Assembly (NCBI RefSeq): GCF_030252325.1
Contig: NZ_CP126981.1
Coordinates: 2,542,001-2,606,000, forward strand
DNA: 64,000 nt
From: Candidatus Mycobacterium wuenschmannii
GTDB taxonomy: Bacteria > Actinomycetota > Actinomycetes > Mycobacteriales > Mycobacteriaceae
Direction of reading: 5' to 3'
The notes under the pieces were generated by a model, which did no database searches, was not told where the DNA came from, and saw only the letters and a list, made by a program, of their open reading frames with translations. Of the stretch, positions 56,452 through 64,000 are shown piece after piece (within the stretch, counting starts at the first letter, position 1; each line of letters begins with the position of its first letter). The position numbers and the translations under genes are program-made.

Positions 56452-57207
56452 TCACGCGACGCAGCGCAGGAATCCGCCGGGCGTGGACGTGAACACCAGC
56501 TTCGACGCGTAGTCTTCGTCGACGACGAACCGACAGTCCGGTCGGGCCAAGAACTCGTCGACGGCATTGGCCGGCGAGTTGCCGTGATGCCACGGCCGGT
56601 CCGGGTAGACGTCCTCGGAGAGCACCTCGATCGCGGTGTCCTGCACGATGACAAAGGATCCCGGTGTGACCAGGGGCGAGTAGATCTCGAGCTCCGCGAG
56701 CGCGTGGTCCTTGGTGTGTAGTGAGTCCAGCACCACCAGCACCGGCCCACGATTTCCGACCATCGACTTCACCGTGGCGACGGTGTCGGGGTCGGTCGAC
56801 GACCCCTCGACCAGCTTGATGCGATTGGCCAGCGGGTGGGCCTCGATGGCCTCGCGGTTGTGCCTGCGGATGTCGACGTCGACGCCGATCACGAAGCCGT
56901 CCGATCCGAGCAGCTGCATCATCGAGGCGTACAGGGCGAGCGAGCCGCCGCGCGCGATACCCGTCTCGATCACGACGGCCGGCTTGAGCTTCCAGCAGAT
57001 CTCCTGCAGCGCAATGATATCCGGCGGGAACTGGATGATCGGCAACCCGAGCCAGTCGAAGTTGAAGACGTAGCGCTGCCGGATCAGCGTCTCGGTCATG
57101 GATACGGCGTCGTTGGCGAGCACCTCGTCGCCGCCCAACCTCGCGATGTTGCGGCGACGTTCCTCGGCGAACTCTTCGAGATCTCCCACGGCAGGTTGCT
57201 CCTTCAT
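56452..57207 (-). CDS. CmcI-family (cephalosporin hydroxylase-like) methyltransferase
   Basis: A 251-residue protein. VVIETGIARGGSLALYASMM is the CmcI SAM motif, VIGVDVDIRRHNREAI the acidic motif, and VLDSLHTKDHALAELEIYSPLV the metal-ligand region, in which DSLHT and following His/Asp/Glu residues bind magnesium. In mycobacteria CmcI-type enzymes such as Rv2959c methylate the 2-OH of rhamnose in glycolipids (family knowledge); the same role here is inference. It is the most downstream gene of the long minus-strand operon, 8 bases after the LLM gene. Confidence 0.88.
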   Translation of the reverse strand: MKEQPAVGDLEEFAEERRRNIARLGGDEVLANDAVSMTETLIRQRYVFNFDWLGLPIIQFPPDIIALQEICWKLKPAVVIETGIARGGSLALYASMMQLLGSDGFVIGVDVDIRRHNREAIEAHPLANRIKLVEGSSTDPDTVATVKSMVGNRGPVLVVLDSLHTKDHALAELEIYSPLVTPGSFVIVQDTAIEVLSEDVYPDRPWHHGNSPANAVDEFLARPDCRFVVDEDYASKLVFTSTPGGFLRCVA

Positions 57208-57215
57208 GATCTGGC

Positions 57216-58154
57216 TCAGGTTCCGGCGAGTCGCGCCACGATCGGCGCCGCTGACTCGATGTCGGACTTCAGTTGGATGTACGAGATACCGAACCGTTCG
57301 CGCCGTTCGACCAGCAGGTCGCAGCAGCGGTCCACGCTGCCCGACAGAACAGCGGGCGAATGCGCGTAGAGATCCGGATCGGCGCGCAGGTGCGCGTTGA
57401 ACGACGACCGCGACGACGGGTGACCGTCGAGATCGGTGAGATAGACGTTGAATTGGATCTCGACGTCGTCAATCGCGCGTCCCACCGCGCAGATCTCCTT
57501 CTCGACGAGCCGAATCTTCTTCTCCACCTGCTCCGCAGAGAGGTCGGCGGCCACGTCGGGGCCGAGCGCGCCCGCGGCCATCCTGGGATGGATCGCGACG
57601 ATGTCCGCGTGCCGCGCCGCCAGCCGCAACACCCGGGGACCGCCGCCGCCGATCAACAGCGGCGGATGCGGGCGCTGAATCGGCTTGGGCAGTCCTTCGA
57701 GTTCCGTTACGGTGTAATGCTTTCCGTGGAAGTCCGCCGCCCCTTCGGCGAACAGTTCCTTGAGCAGTCGCACCGACTCGCCGAGTCGGTCGATGCGTTC
57801 TGCCGGGGAGTCCATCGGCACGCCGATGCGCCGAAAGTCATCGTCGAGCCAGCCGGCGCCGAGGCCGATCTCGACCCGGCCGCTGGACAGCACGTCGAGC
57901 ATCGCCATCGACTTGTGCATCAGCACCGGATGTCGAAAGTCGTTGCACATCACCAGACTCAGCAGCCGCAGCGACGACGTCGCCTCCGCGGCGGCGGTCA
58001 GCGCGACGACCGGCTCCATCTGCCAGCCGCTGATGTGTTCGGCGACAGCGACCGTGCTGAACCCGATGTCCTCGATCCGCCGGATCTCGTCGCGCCATGT
58101 CGCCGGTGTGTCGAACCTCGGCATCGGCGCGATGAACCGAAATGGCCGTGCCAC
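57216..58154 (-). CDS. LLM-class (luciferase-like) flavin/F420-dependent oxidoreductase
   Basis: A 312-residue TIM-barrel enzyme. FRFIAPMPRFDTPATWRDEI opens it, RVEIGLGAGWLDDDFRRIGVPMDS and RPHPPLLIGGGGPRVLRLAARHADIV are LLM-family hallmarks for cofactor binding. Mycobacterial members usually use F420. GTG 58154 has a GGGGGAGG site. Might oxidise or reduce a sugar or lipid intermediate of the glycan. It lies between methyltransferase genes in one apparent operon. Confidence 0.88.
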   Translation of the reverse strand: MARPFRFIAPMPRFDTPATWRDEIRRIEDIGFSTVAVAEHISGWQMEPVVALTAAAEATSSLRLLSLVMCNDFRHPVLMHKSMAMLDVLSSGRVEIGLGAGWLDDDFRRIGVPMDSPAERIDRLGESVRLLKELFAEGAADFHGKHYTVTELEGLPKPIQRPHPPLLIGGGGPRVLRLAARHADIVAIHPRMAAGALGPDVAADLSAEQVEKKIRLVEKEICAVGRAIDDVEIQFNVYLTDLDGHPSSRSSFNAHLRADPDLYAHSPAVLSGSVDRCCDLLVERRERFGISYIQLKSDIESAAPIVARLAGT

Positions 58155-58191
58155 CTTTACCTCCCCCGCTCGGCCGTTCGTGAATTCTGGG

Positions 58192-58917
58192 CTAGAGGTC
58201 TTTGCGGAAGATCGTCGCGCAGTCCACGATCGGCGGCCACGGCACCGGCTGCTGACGAACCACCGTGAGGCCGTTGACCCGGCACTGCTCGGCGACGAGT
58301 TCCTTGCTCACGTTGCTGCGCCAGTGCGAGTTGCGCTTGATGCTCTTGTGCGCACGATCGCCCAGATCCGAGTGGTGCAAAAAGCCGGACCCGCCGGGCT
58401 TGAGCACGCGGGCGAATTCGCGAATGTAGGCCGACAGCACGCTCTTGTCGAAATGCACGGCCGAGTCCCAGCAATAGATCGCGGTCACCGACGCGTCGTC
58501 CACCATCCGCAGATCGCATCCGTTGTTCTGGTGGTAGGTGATCTCGCACCGGGTGCCGAGCGCGTCGAGCCGGGCTTTGGTCTGCTCCAACGGTTGCTGG
58601 TTGTAGTCGACCGCGATCAGCCTGGAGGTGAGCTCGCTCAGCTTCTCGGTGTTACGACCGGCGCCCGGCGACAGCTCCAGGACGGTCTCGAAATCGAAGT
58701 CCTCGATCAGCGGCCGGATGGTCCCGACCCACTGCTCGTGAAACTGCCCTTCGGCCTCGCGAAAGTAGACGTCCCACATGTCATCTCGGGCGCACTGGCG
58801 CAGGTTGGCCGACTTCGACGGCAGCAGGTTCGCGATGGTCAGGTCGGACAGCCGGCCGACGACGCGCTGCGCGAGGGTCCGGGTGTCGGCTGTCGATGGT
58901 CCAGCTGTTGAGCTCAT
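58192..58917 (-). CDS. SAM-dependent methyltransferase
   Basis: A 241-residue methyltransferase. VLELSPGAGRNTEKLSELTSRL is motif I, LIAVDYNQQPLEQTKARLD motif II, and AIYCWDSAVHFDKSVLSAYI the active-site region. ATG 58917 is preceded by GCAGGAGAACGCC. It is 26 bases downstream of GT4 paralogue B. Resembles sugar or lipid O-methyltransferases; no specific subfamily assigned. Confidence 0.88.
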   Translation of the reverse strand: MSSTAGPSTADTRTLAQRVVGRLSDLTIANLLPSKSANLRQCARDDMWDVYFREAEGQFHEQWVGTIRPLIEDFDFETVLELSPGAGRNTEKLSELTSRLIAVDYNQQPLEQTKARLDALGTRCEITYHQNNGCDLRMVDDASVTAIYCWDSAVHFDKSVLSAYIREFARVLKPGGSGFLHHSDLGDRAHKSIKRNSHWRSNVSKELVAEQCRVNGLTVVRQQPVPWPPIVDCATIFRKDL

Positions 58918-58943
58918 GGCGTTCTCCTGCGGTTGGGTCGGAT

Positions 58944-60005
58944 TCAGTTGAGTCGGTTGGAGAGGACTTCGTTGATGACGTTCATCAGGCCATCGGCGAC
59001 AAGGTCGACGGTGAACTTGTCGGCGTAGTGCCGGGCGGCCGAGGCGCCCCGCAGCGTCGCGGTGAACGGGTCGGCCAGCTCGTCGAAAGCGGCGGTCAGG
59101 CCGGCGACGTCGTCCACGCCCAGCGGCGGGCAGCCCGGCGGCTGGTATTCCGGCAGACCGCCGACGGTGGACACGATGGGCATCACGCCCAATTGCATCG
59201 ACAGCACCTGCACACCGCTCTGCGACGCACGCCGGTAATGCGCCACCGAGCCTTTGGCCGCCGCCAGGGTGGTCAGCACCTCGGCGTAGCGGTATCGGCC
59301 CGGCCGCCACCGCACGTACTCGGGCAGCGACTGGAGGACCAGCGGGCCGTCGCCGATCAGCACCAGCTCGTCGCCGCGCCAGCTGCCGCCGTCGACGTGC
59401 CGTTGCCACGCCTCCAGGACGACGTCGATGTTCTTGTACGGGCTCAGCCGGCCGACCATGACGAAGTCGCGCCGCGCTTCCGGATCCGCCAGCGGCGGAA
59501 CCAAAGTCGGGTCGAGATCACTGGCGAGCGGCAGCACGTGCACCGGGGTGCCGAGCACGTCGCGACGGGTGGCCACGGCCGCGGCCACGTAGCTGCTGTA
59601 GGTGATGGTGGCCGCCGAGCGCGCACCCCATCGGTCGAACACCGCGCGCTTGAGCAGCGGACGGTGCTGGATCGCATCGTGACCGCGATGGTCGTGAACG
59701 AGCTGGATGCGTGGAGCTTTGGCGCCCAACGCCATCCAACGCGGATCGCGGACCGACTCGGCGATCACCACGTCCGGCCGGTAGTCGCGCACCTCGTTCC
59801 AGGCGGCGACGGTGACCGGCCAACTCGAGGCGGTGCGGAAGCGTGGCTCGACCACGAATTCGTAGTCGCGCGGGGCGTCCGATTCCGGATGTTGGTCAGA
59901 CGTCACCAGCATCACCTCGACGCCCCGGCGTCGCAGCGCCTCGGCATGCACCCGCGCCAGCGGCCGCATCCGAGGTGAAAGCCACAGCACCCGTGGAGGA
60001 TTCAC
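58944..60005 (-). CDS. GT4-like glycosyltransferase (paralogue B)
   Basis: A 353-residue protein closely related to the one at 53508-54611, with PRVLWLSPRMRPLARVHAEALRRRGV, RRDFVMVGRLSPYKNIDVVLEAWQRHV and SQSGVQVLSMQLGVMPIVSTVGGLPEYQPPGCPPLGVDDVAGL. GTG 60005 overlaps the upstream stop (GTGA). The upstream extension of the frame is antiparallel to the methyltransferase and is not part of the gene. Probable duplication within the locus, with the donor or acceptor possibly changed. Confidence 0.85.
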   Translation of the reverse strand: MNPPRVLWLSPRMRPLARVHAEALRRRGVEVMLVTSDQHPESDAPRDYEFVVEPRFRTASSWPVTVAAWNEVRDYRPDVVIAESVRDPRWMALGAKAPRIQLVHDHRGHDAIQHRPLLKRAVFDRWGARSAATITYSSYVAAAVATRRDVLGTPVHVLPLASDLDPTLVPPLADPEARRDFVMVGRLSPYKNIDVVLEAWQRHVDGGSWRGDELVLIGDGPLVLQSLPEYVRWRPGRYRYAEVLTTLAAAKGSVAHYRRASQSGVQVLSMQLGVMPIVSTVGGLPEYQPPGCPPLGVDDVAGLTAAFDELADPFTATLRGASAARHYADKFTVDLVADGLMNVINEVLSNRLN

Positions 60006-61093
60006 AACGCTGCGATGGGTTCGAGGGACCAACGTCCGCTGAGCTGTGAGTACCGTCGTGTTACCTCCTCGTACAGTTCCGGAATGGTCAGGAAGACGCA
60101 GTCGGGATCCGCGTCGACGAGTTGTTCCGGCGAGATGATGGCCACGTCGGTTCCCGAGATGCGCCGGCCCTGCTTGCCCGGCGAGGCGTCGGCGATGCCG
60201 AGGACGAGACGCCGGTCGACGCCGGCGATGCTGAACAGGGCCGGCACGCGCGACGATGCGCCGTACCCGTAGACCCGGCGTCCGTTGCGTGCCTGAGCCT
60301 CCAGCCAGTAGCGCAGCCGGGCCGCATGGCTTTCTGCGACCCGCTGCAGGCGGCCCACCACGGCGGTCTCGGCGATGCCGAAGTCGCTTTCGCGGCGCAG
60401 GATTTCGGTGACGCTCCGATCTGGTTCGACCGAGCCGTGCACCGCGGCGACCAGCACGGTGCCACCGTAGAGATCGAACTCCCAGGCCGTGGCGATGCGC
60501 ATGCCGGCCGCACGCAGCAGTCTGGTCAGCGCGTGCATCGAGTAGTACGCGAAGTGCCCGTGCCGCAAAGCATTCCACTGCCCCTTGGCCACGATCGTGT
60601 GCAACGAGTGGAACTGCAGCAGCAATACACCACCGGGCGCGGTGGCCTTGGCCCGCAGCTGGAACGCCTCCCGCTGGTCCGCATCGTGCATGATGCCGAA
60701 CGAATCGAGCACCACATCGGCGATGTTGCCGCCGCTGACTTCGGCGAAACCGCGCTGCGCCAGCAGCGGCAGCCAGGTGCCGCCGTGCGGGCTGCCGAAT
60801 TCGCGCACCGTGCCCCCGCGCAGCCAGCCGGCGTCGGCGACCCGCCTGACGGCCAGGGCGGCCTGGTCCCGCAACGCCTCCGGCTCGATGCCGCGCGGTT
60901 CGTCGGTCACGGTGTCGTCGTCGCTGAGTTGCGCGAGGCCGCAGCCGCCGCACAGATCCATCGCCAACGCATGCGAGGACTCCTCCGAGCGCACTGGCTC
61001 GGTGGCTAACGGAAAGTGGTCCGCGGCAGGCACTTTCCCGACATCGAGAACTCGAGTCAGGTCGGTGCTGCCGCAACCGCGACACACACTCAT
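60002..61093 (-). CDS. zinc-binding C-methyltransferase-like protein (degenerate)
   Basis: A 363-residue protein. The N-terminal zinc site is VCRGCGSTDLTRVLDVG with LCGGCGLAQL. Motif I is weak (TVREFGSPHGGTWLPLLAQ). The central VLLLQFHSLHTIVAKGQWNALRHGHFAYYSMHALTRLLRAAG matches NDP-sugar C-methyltransferases, and the Rossmann C-terminal (GRRVYGYGASSRVPALFSIAG) matches Methyltransf_14. It is a relative of the next gene, which keeps a clear SAM site. ATG 61093 overlaps that gene's stop. It may be a catalytically altered partner. Confidence 0.75.
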   Translation of the reverse strand: MSVCRGCGSTDLTRVLDVGKVPAADHFPLATEPVRSEESSHALAMDLCGGCGLAQLSDDDTVTDEPRGIEPEALRDQAALAVRRVADAGWLRGGTVREFGSPHGGTWLPLLAQRGFAEVSGGNIADVVLDSFGIMHDADQREAFQLRAKATAPGGVLLLQFHSLHTIVAKGQWNALRHGHFAYYSMHALTRLLRAAGMRIATAWEFDLYGGTVLVAAVHGSVEPDRSVTEILRRESDFGIAETAVVGRLQRVAESHAARLRYWLEAQARNGRRVYGYGASSRVPALFSIAGVDRRLVLGIADASPGKQGRRISGTDVAIISPEQLVDADPDCVFLTIPELYEEVTRRYSQLSGRWSLEPIAAL

Positions 61094-62346
61094 GCCAGCA
61101 GAGCCCCCGCCCCATTCGTCACCAGCAGGCTCGAGCTCTGCAGGCTCGGCGGGAACACCAGTTCGCCGCCCCATTCCTGGATATAGCTGAGTTGTTGGCG
61201 CAGTTCGGTTTCCAGGTTCCACGGCAGGCCGAGCACCACGTCCGGGCGGTCCCTGGCGATGGACTTCGGATCGCGAATCGGGATGCGGGTGCCCGGCGTG
61301 TAGCGACCGTGCTTGTAGGGGTTGCGGTCGACGATGTACTCCAGCAGATCGCTGCGGATGCCGCAGTAGTTGAGCAGGGTGTTGGCCTTACCCGGTGCGC
61401 CGTACCCCACCACGCGCTTGCCCTCGGCCCGGGCCTGCAAGAGGAACCGCAGCAGGTTCTGCCGCAGCGTCTCGGTGCGGTGACGCAACTGTTGGTATCC
61501 CTGCGCGCGGTGCAGTCCGGCCGCCTTCTCGGTGCGCAGCACCTCCACCACCCGTTCGCTGGGTGGTGCGGCGATCCGGGTCGGCTGAGCCCAGATCCGC
61601 AGGGAGCCACCGTGAGTCGGCAAGAGTTCGACGTCGACGACCGTCAGGCCGGCGGTCGCGAGCGCACGCGTCGCGGACAGCAGCGTGTAGTACTGGAAGT
61701 GCTCGTGATAGATCGTGTCGAACTGCGCGTTGCGCACCAGCGGAAGCGCGTGGTGCACCTCGATGCTCAGCCAGCCGTCGTCGGCCAGCAGTGTGCGGAG
61801 CGAGCGGGTGAACCCGCGCAGGTCCGGGATGTGCGCGTAGACGTTGTTGGCGACAACGAGCGACGCGGGGCCGTACTCCTCGCGGACCTTGCGCGCCAGC
61901 GTCTCGTCCAAAAACTCGGTGACGGTGGGGACGCCGCGTCCCCGGGCGGTGGCGCCCACGTTCACCGACGGTTCGATGCCCAGGCAGGGGATGCCCGCGG
62001 CGACCACGTGCTGCAGCAGGTAGCCGTCGTTGCTGGCGACCTCGACCACCAGCGAGTCGGACGACAGCCCGAGCCGCTTGACCGATTGCTTGACGAAGGT
62101 CTTCGCGTGGTCCACCCAGCTGTCCGAAAACGAGGAGAAATAGGCGTATTCGGTGAAGGTCTCCTGCGGTGTGATGAGCGCGGGGATCTGCAGCAGCAGG
62201 CAGTCTTCGCACAGCCGCAGGTGCAGCGGGAAGGTCGGCTCGGGCAGGTCGAGCTCGTCGGGGTTGAGAAACTTCTCGCACGGCGGCGTGGCGCCGAGGT
62301 CCAAGATGCTGACCAGTCGCTCCGAGTCACACAAACGGCACTTCAT
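61090..62346 (-). CDS. NDP-sugar C-methyltransferase-like protein
   Basis: A 418-residue protein with the three-part layout of TDP-sugar C-3 methyltransferases: Methyltransf_13 zinc finger KCRLCDSERLVSILDLG with LCEDCLLLQ, SAM domain VVEVASNDGYLLQHVVAAG then ANNVYAHIPDLRGF, and Methyltransf_14 C-terminus (GKRVVGYGAPGKANTLLNYCG). The catalytic-loop EHFQYYTLLSATRALATAGL is present (Tyr and His as in TylC3/TcaB9). Makes branched deoxysugars in other actinobacteria. It is coupled to both neighbours by four-base overlaps. Confidence 0.85.
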   Translation of the reverse strand: MKCRLCDSERLVSILDLGATPPCEKFLNPDELDLPEPTFPLHLRLCEDCLLLQIPALITPQETFTEYAYFSSFSDSWVDHAKTFVKQSVKRLGLSSDSLVVEVASNDGYLLQHVVAAGIPCLGIEPSVNVGATARGRGVPTVTEFLDETLARKVREEYGPASLVVANNVYAHIPDLRGFTRSLRTLLADDGWLSIEVHHALPLVRNAQFDTIYHEHFQYYTLLSATRALATAGLTVVDVELLPTHGGSLRIWAQPTRIAAPPSERVVEVLRTEKAAGLHRAQGYQQLRHRTETLRQNLLRFLLQARAEGKRVVGYGAPGKANTLLNYCGIRSDLLEYIVDRNPYKHGRYTPGTRIPIRDPKSIARDRPDVVLGLPWNLETELRQQLSYIQEWGGELVFPPSLQSSSLLVTNGAGALLA

Positions 62347-63809
62347 CGAATCCTCACTTCATCCATGGGCACGGCGTCGTCGCCATCGGTGGATACCGTT
62401 GCCCGGGAACCTTTCTCGTCGCGGGCGTGTGCGGTCGCCCACTCCTGCGCATGCTGATGCGATCCGTTGTGGATCAGCTCTCCCAGCCCGTGCTGATAGA
62501 GCCAGAGACTGTTCTGCTGACCGGTGAACGAGGCCTCGCCCGACATGCCGCCCCACGGCGTGAAGCCGCTGCCGAGCCCGACCCCGAATAGGCCGGGGAT
62601 CGCGCGTCCGTCGGCGTCGAGCAGGCGTGCGTCCGACCCCACCGAGGGGCCGGTTTTCGCCAGCGGTAACGGGTAGCCGTCCTTGTCGAACACCGGGACC
62701 GTGGCCAGCCGGTAGCCGAACGCCGAGACGATCAGGTCCGCTCCCTCGAGCAGGTCGACCAGCTCGGCACGGGGCAGGTCCGCCATCGGCCGCAGCACTG
62801 CGCGGTTGTCCGGCGCCATTCCGTCCTTGCCGTGGATCCGCCGCCACATCTGCCGGCCGTCGCCCTGCAGGCCGCCCAACCGGTGCACCCGTCCGGTGGC
62901 CTGACAGACGTCGGTCTCGGCGAAGCGGTAGGAGTCCGCCTCCGCCTCGGCTCGGGAGTAGTAGGTGACCCGCGGCTCGCTGCGGTGCAGAATCTGCACA
63001 CCGCGCGTGTCGAAACGCACATCGGGCATGCGGTCCAACAACATCCACGCCGACGAGAAAGCGCTGTGCGATCCGCCGACGATGACGGCGCGGACCGGCC
63101 GGTCCTTACTCACCAGCAACTGCCCTACCTGTTCGGCGGCGCCGTGCTTCAACAACTGATGACTCGAGATGATCTTGTGCCGCCAGCGCTCGAAATCGGC
63201 ACCGGTGGCCTGCTCGACCGCGCCCCAGGACGTGTTCGGCTGCCCGCCCAACGCCATCACAGCGCTTGCGGCATGGATGGTCTCGCGTTCGCCATCGGCC
63301 GTACTGATCACCACGACGACCGACCCGTCGGGCTGGAGGTAGAGCGCGCGGGCCGTGGAATCGGCGTAGACGCGGCTGGCGGGGTGGCGGTCGATCTCCG
63401 CGCTGATCGCGGCGTGGACGCGTCGCTCGAATCGGTCGACCAACTCCAGCGGCGGGTGGCCGGTACGCCACCCCTCCATCTCCCGGGTGACCGGGTCACG
63501 GCGGACCTCGAGCAGCGGCGGCTCGCACTCCGAGCCGTCCAGGCATTCCAGAAACGAGCGCCCGGGCGAGTCCGCGTTGAGCGCGTACTGACCCAGCGAA
63601 CTCCCGGAGGCGCTCCGTTCCACAACGGCGACACCGCGATTCAGCCACGCACCGAGCTGACTGTTCTGCGCCGCCCACACCAGCGAGCCGGTACCCGCGG
63701 GTCCGCCACCCAAGATCACCGTCTCGAACGTCGGACGGCCCTCGGCGGCGACCGCTCTGCCACTGCGTAACGGCGATGGGACAAGCTTCGTCAACCGCGA
63801 ACGGAACAT
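62343..63809 (-). CDS. FAD-dependent oxidoreductase
   Basis: A 488-residue protein. FETVILGGGPAGTGSLVWAA is the FAD loop, VRAVIVGGSHSAFSSAWMLL a second Rossmann site (NADPH-like, GxSxSA), and GLFGVGLGSGFTPWGGMSG the FAD-closing segment. Fold and order resemble flavin N-hydroxylase or group B monooxygenase families, but the match is by eye. The frame may begin at GTG 63812 or ATG 63809; the latter is better spaced from the GGGGGG site. Its stop overlaps the C-methyltransferase start. Confidence 0.82.
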   Translation of the reverse strand: MFRSRLTKLVPSPLRSGRAVAAEGRPTFETVILGGGPAGTGSLVWAAQNSQLGAWLNRGVAVVERSASGSSLGQYALNADSPGRSFLECLDGSECEPPLLEVRRDPVTREMEGWRTGHPPLELVDRFERRVHAAISAEIDRHPASRVYADSTARALYLQPDGSVVVVISTADGERETIHAASAVMALGGQPNTSWGAVEQATGADFERWRHKIISSHQLLKHGAAEQVGQLLVSKDRPVRAVIVGGSHSAFSSAWMLLDRMPDVRFDTRGVQILHRSEPRVTYYSRAEAEADSYRFAETDVCQATGRVHRLGGLQGDGRQMWRRIHGKDGMAPDNRAVLRPMADLPRAELVDLLEGADLIVSAFGYRLATVPVFDKDGYPLPLAKTGPSVGSDARLLDADGRAIPGLFGVGLGSGFTPWGGMSGEASFTGQQNSLWLYQHGLGELIHNGSHQHAQEWATAHARDEKGSRATVSTDGDDAVPMDEVRIR

Positions 63810-63861
63810 CACAGTTCCCCCCTTTCAGGCCAATGTGTTTGGAATGACGGGCGATACGGGT

Positions 63862-64000
63862 TCACAGCACCGCCTCGATGGCATCGACGTAGGCGTCGGT
63901 CATGGCGCCGACGGTGTAGTGCGCCTGCATGTGCTCGTACCCTCGTTGTCCCACCGCCGGCAGTACGCCGGGATCGGTCAGGATGTCGGCCAGCTGGGCC
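63862..64000 (-). CDS. glycosyltransferase GT4, C-terminal part (runs off right edge)
   Basis: The frame enters from the right edge and ends at TGA 63862-63864. The visible 45 residues include ILTDPGVLPAVGQRGYEHMQ followed by AHYTVGAMTDAY, the usual C-terminal helix of GT-B glycosyltransferases (ILxDPxxxxxxGxxGxxxxxxxYT). It lies 52 bases upstream of the FAD gene, so the operon begins beyond the window. Confidence 0.6.
   Translation of the reverse strand, partial: AQLADILTDPGVLPAVGQRGYEHMQAHYTVGAMTDAYVDAIEAVL

Noticed and set aside
60006..61115. Upstream extension of the GT4 paralogue B frame, and similarly 58918-59409 for the methyltransferase
   Set aside because: Both extend into neighbouring genes in another frame and lack domain content; GTG 60005 and ATG 58917 begin the recognisable proteins.

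Overview
The window is high-GC DNA from a mycobacterium. Signs of this are ESX-type PE/PPE/Esx genes, a TrcRS two-component pair, F420-type oxidoreductases, a Rv1057-type beta-propeller and long blocks of gene order that match M. tuberculosis in reverse. The PE/PPE/EsxJ/EsxI block is of the ESX-5-associated type, which suggests a slow grower (inference). M. tuberculosis names and gene orders are from memory, not from a search.

Layout. (1) 1-4131, minus strand: the end of a class II glutamine amidotransferase, a DapB-like reductase, a FadD14-like acyl-CoA ligase and an Rv1057-like beta-propeller. (2) 4617-7653: a methyltransferase, two convergent paralogous GT-A-like glycosyltransferases, and a tRNA with a UAA anticodon. 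(3) 7893-10811: PE, PPE, EsxJ-like and EsxI-like genes, closed by a strong hairpin terminator. (4) 10944-23714: trcR-trcS, then a complete co-directional kdpFABCDE operon and an RCK-type potassium channel, together a potassium-homeostasis island. It carries short micro-ORFs, and two of them look like MIRU-type repeats that join genes by overlapping stop and start codons. (5) 24238-27090: two PPE genes with SHOCT-like C-terminal tails. (6) 27092-36933, minus strand: the conserved block ppx, DUF501 protein, ftsB-like, eno, lpqU, mazG, mfd and a TetR regulator, ending at tRNA-Gln, where the M. tuberculosis-like order breaks.

The right half is accessory in character. 37624-46826 holds a putative GNAT/LuxI-fold acyltransferase, two paralogous GAF-GGDEF-EAL c-di-GMP enzymes, an E1-like/nitroreductase fusion (Rv1355c family), a cytochrome P450 and a dienelactone hydrolase. 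46961-64000 is a polysaccharide locus. It has a Wzz/BY-kinase-like co-polymerase whose P-loop lacks its lysine, a Wzy/O-antigen-ligase-like polymerase, a DUF4832-like lipoprotein, four GT4 glycosyltransferases (one cut by the edge), seven methyltransferases of several families, an LLM flavin/F420 enzyme and an FAD oxidoreductase. Most genes overlap by four bases or lie within 40 bases of the next. The best candidate for an undescribed system is this Wzy-dependent, methylation-rich surface glycan pathway, possibly controlled by the c-di-GMP/acyltransferase signalling genes beside it. Mycobacteria are not usually credited with Wzy-type polysaccharide export, so function here is inferred from domain content and order only.
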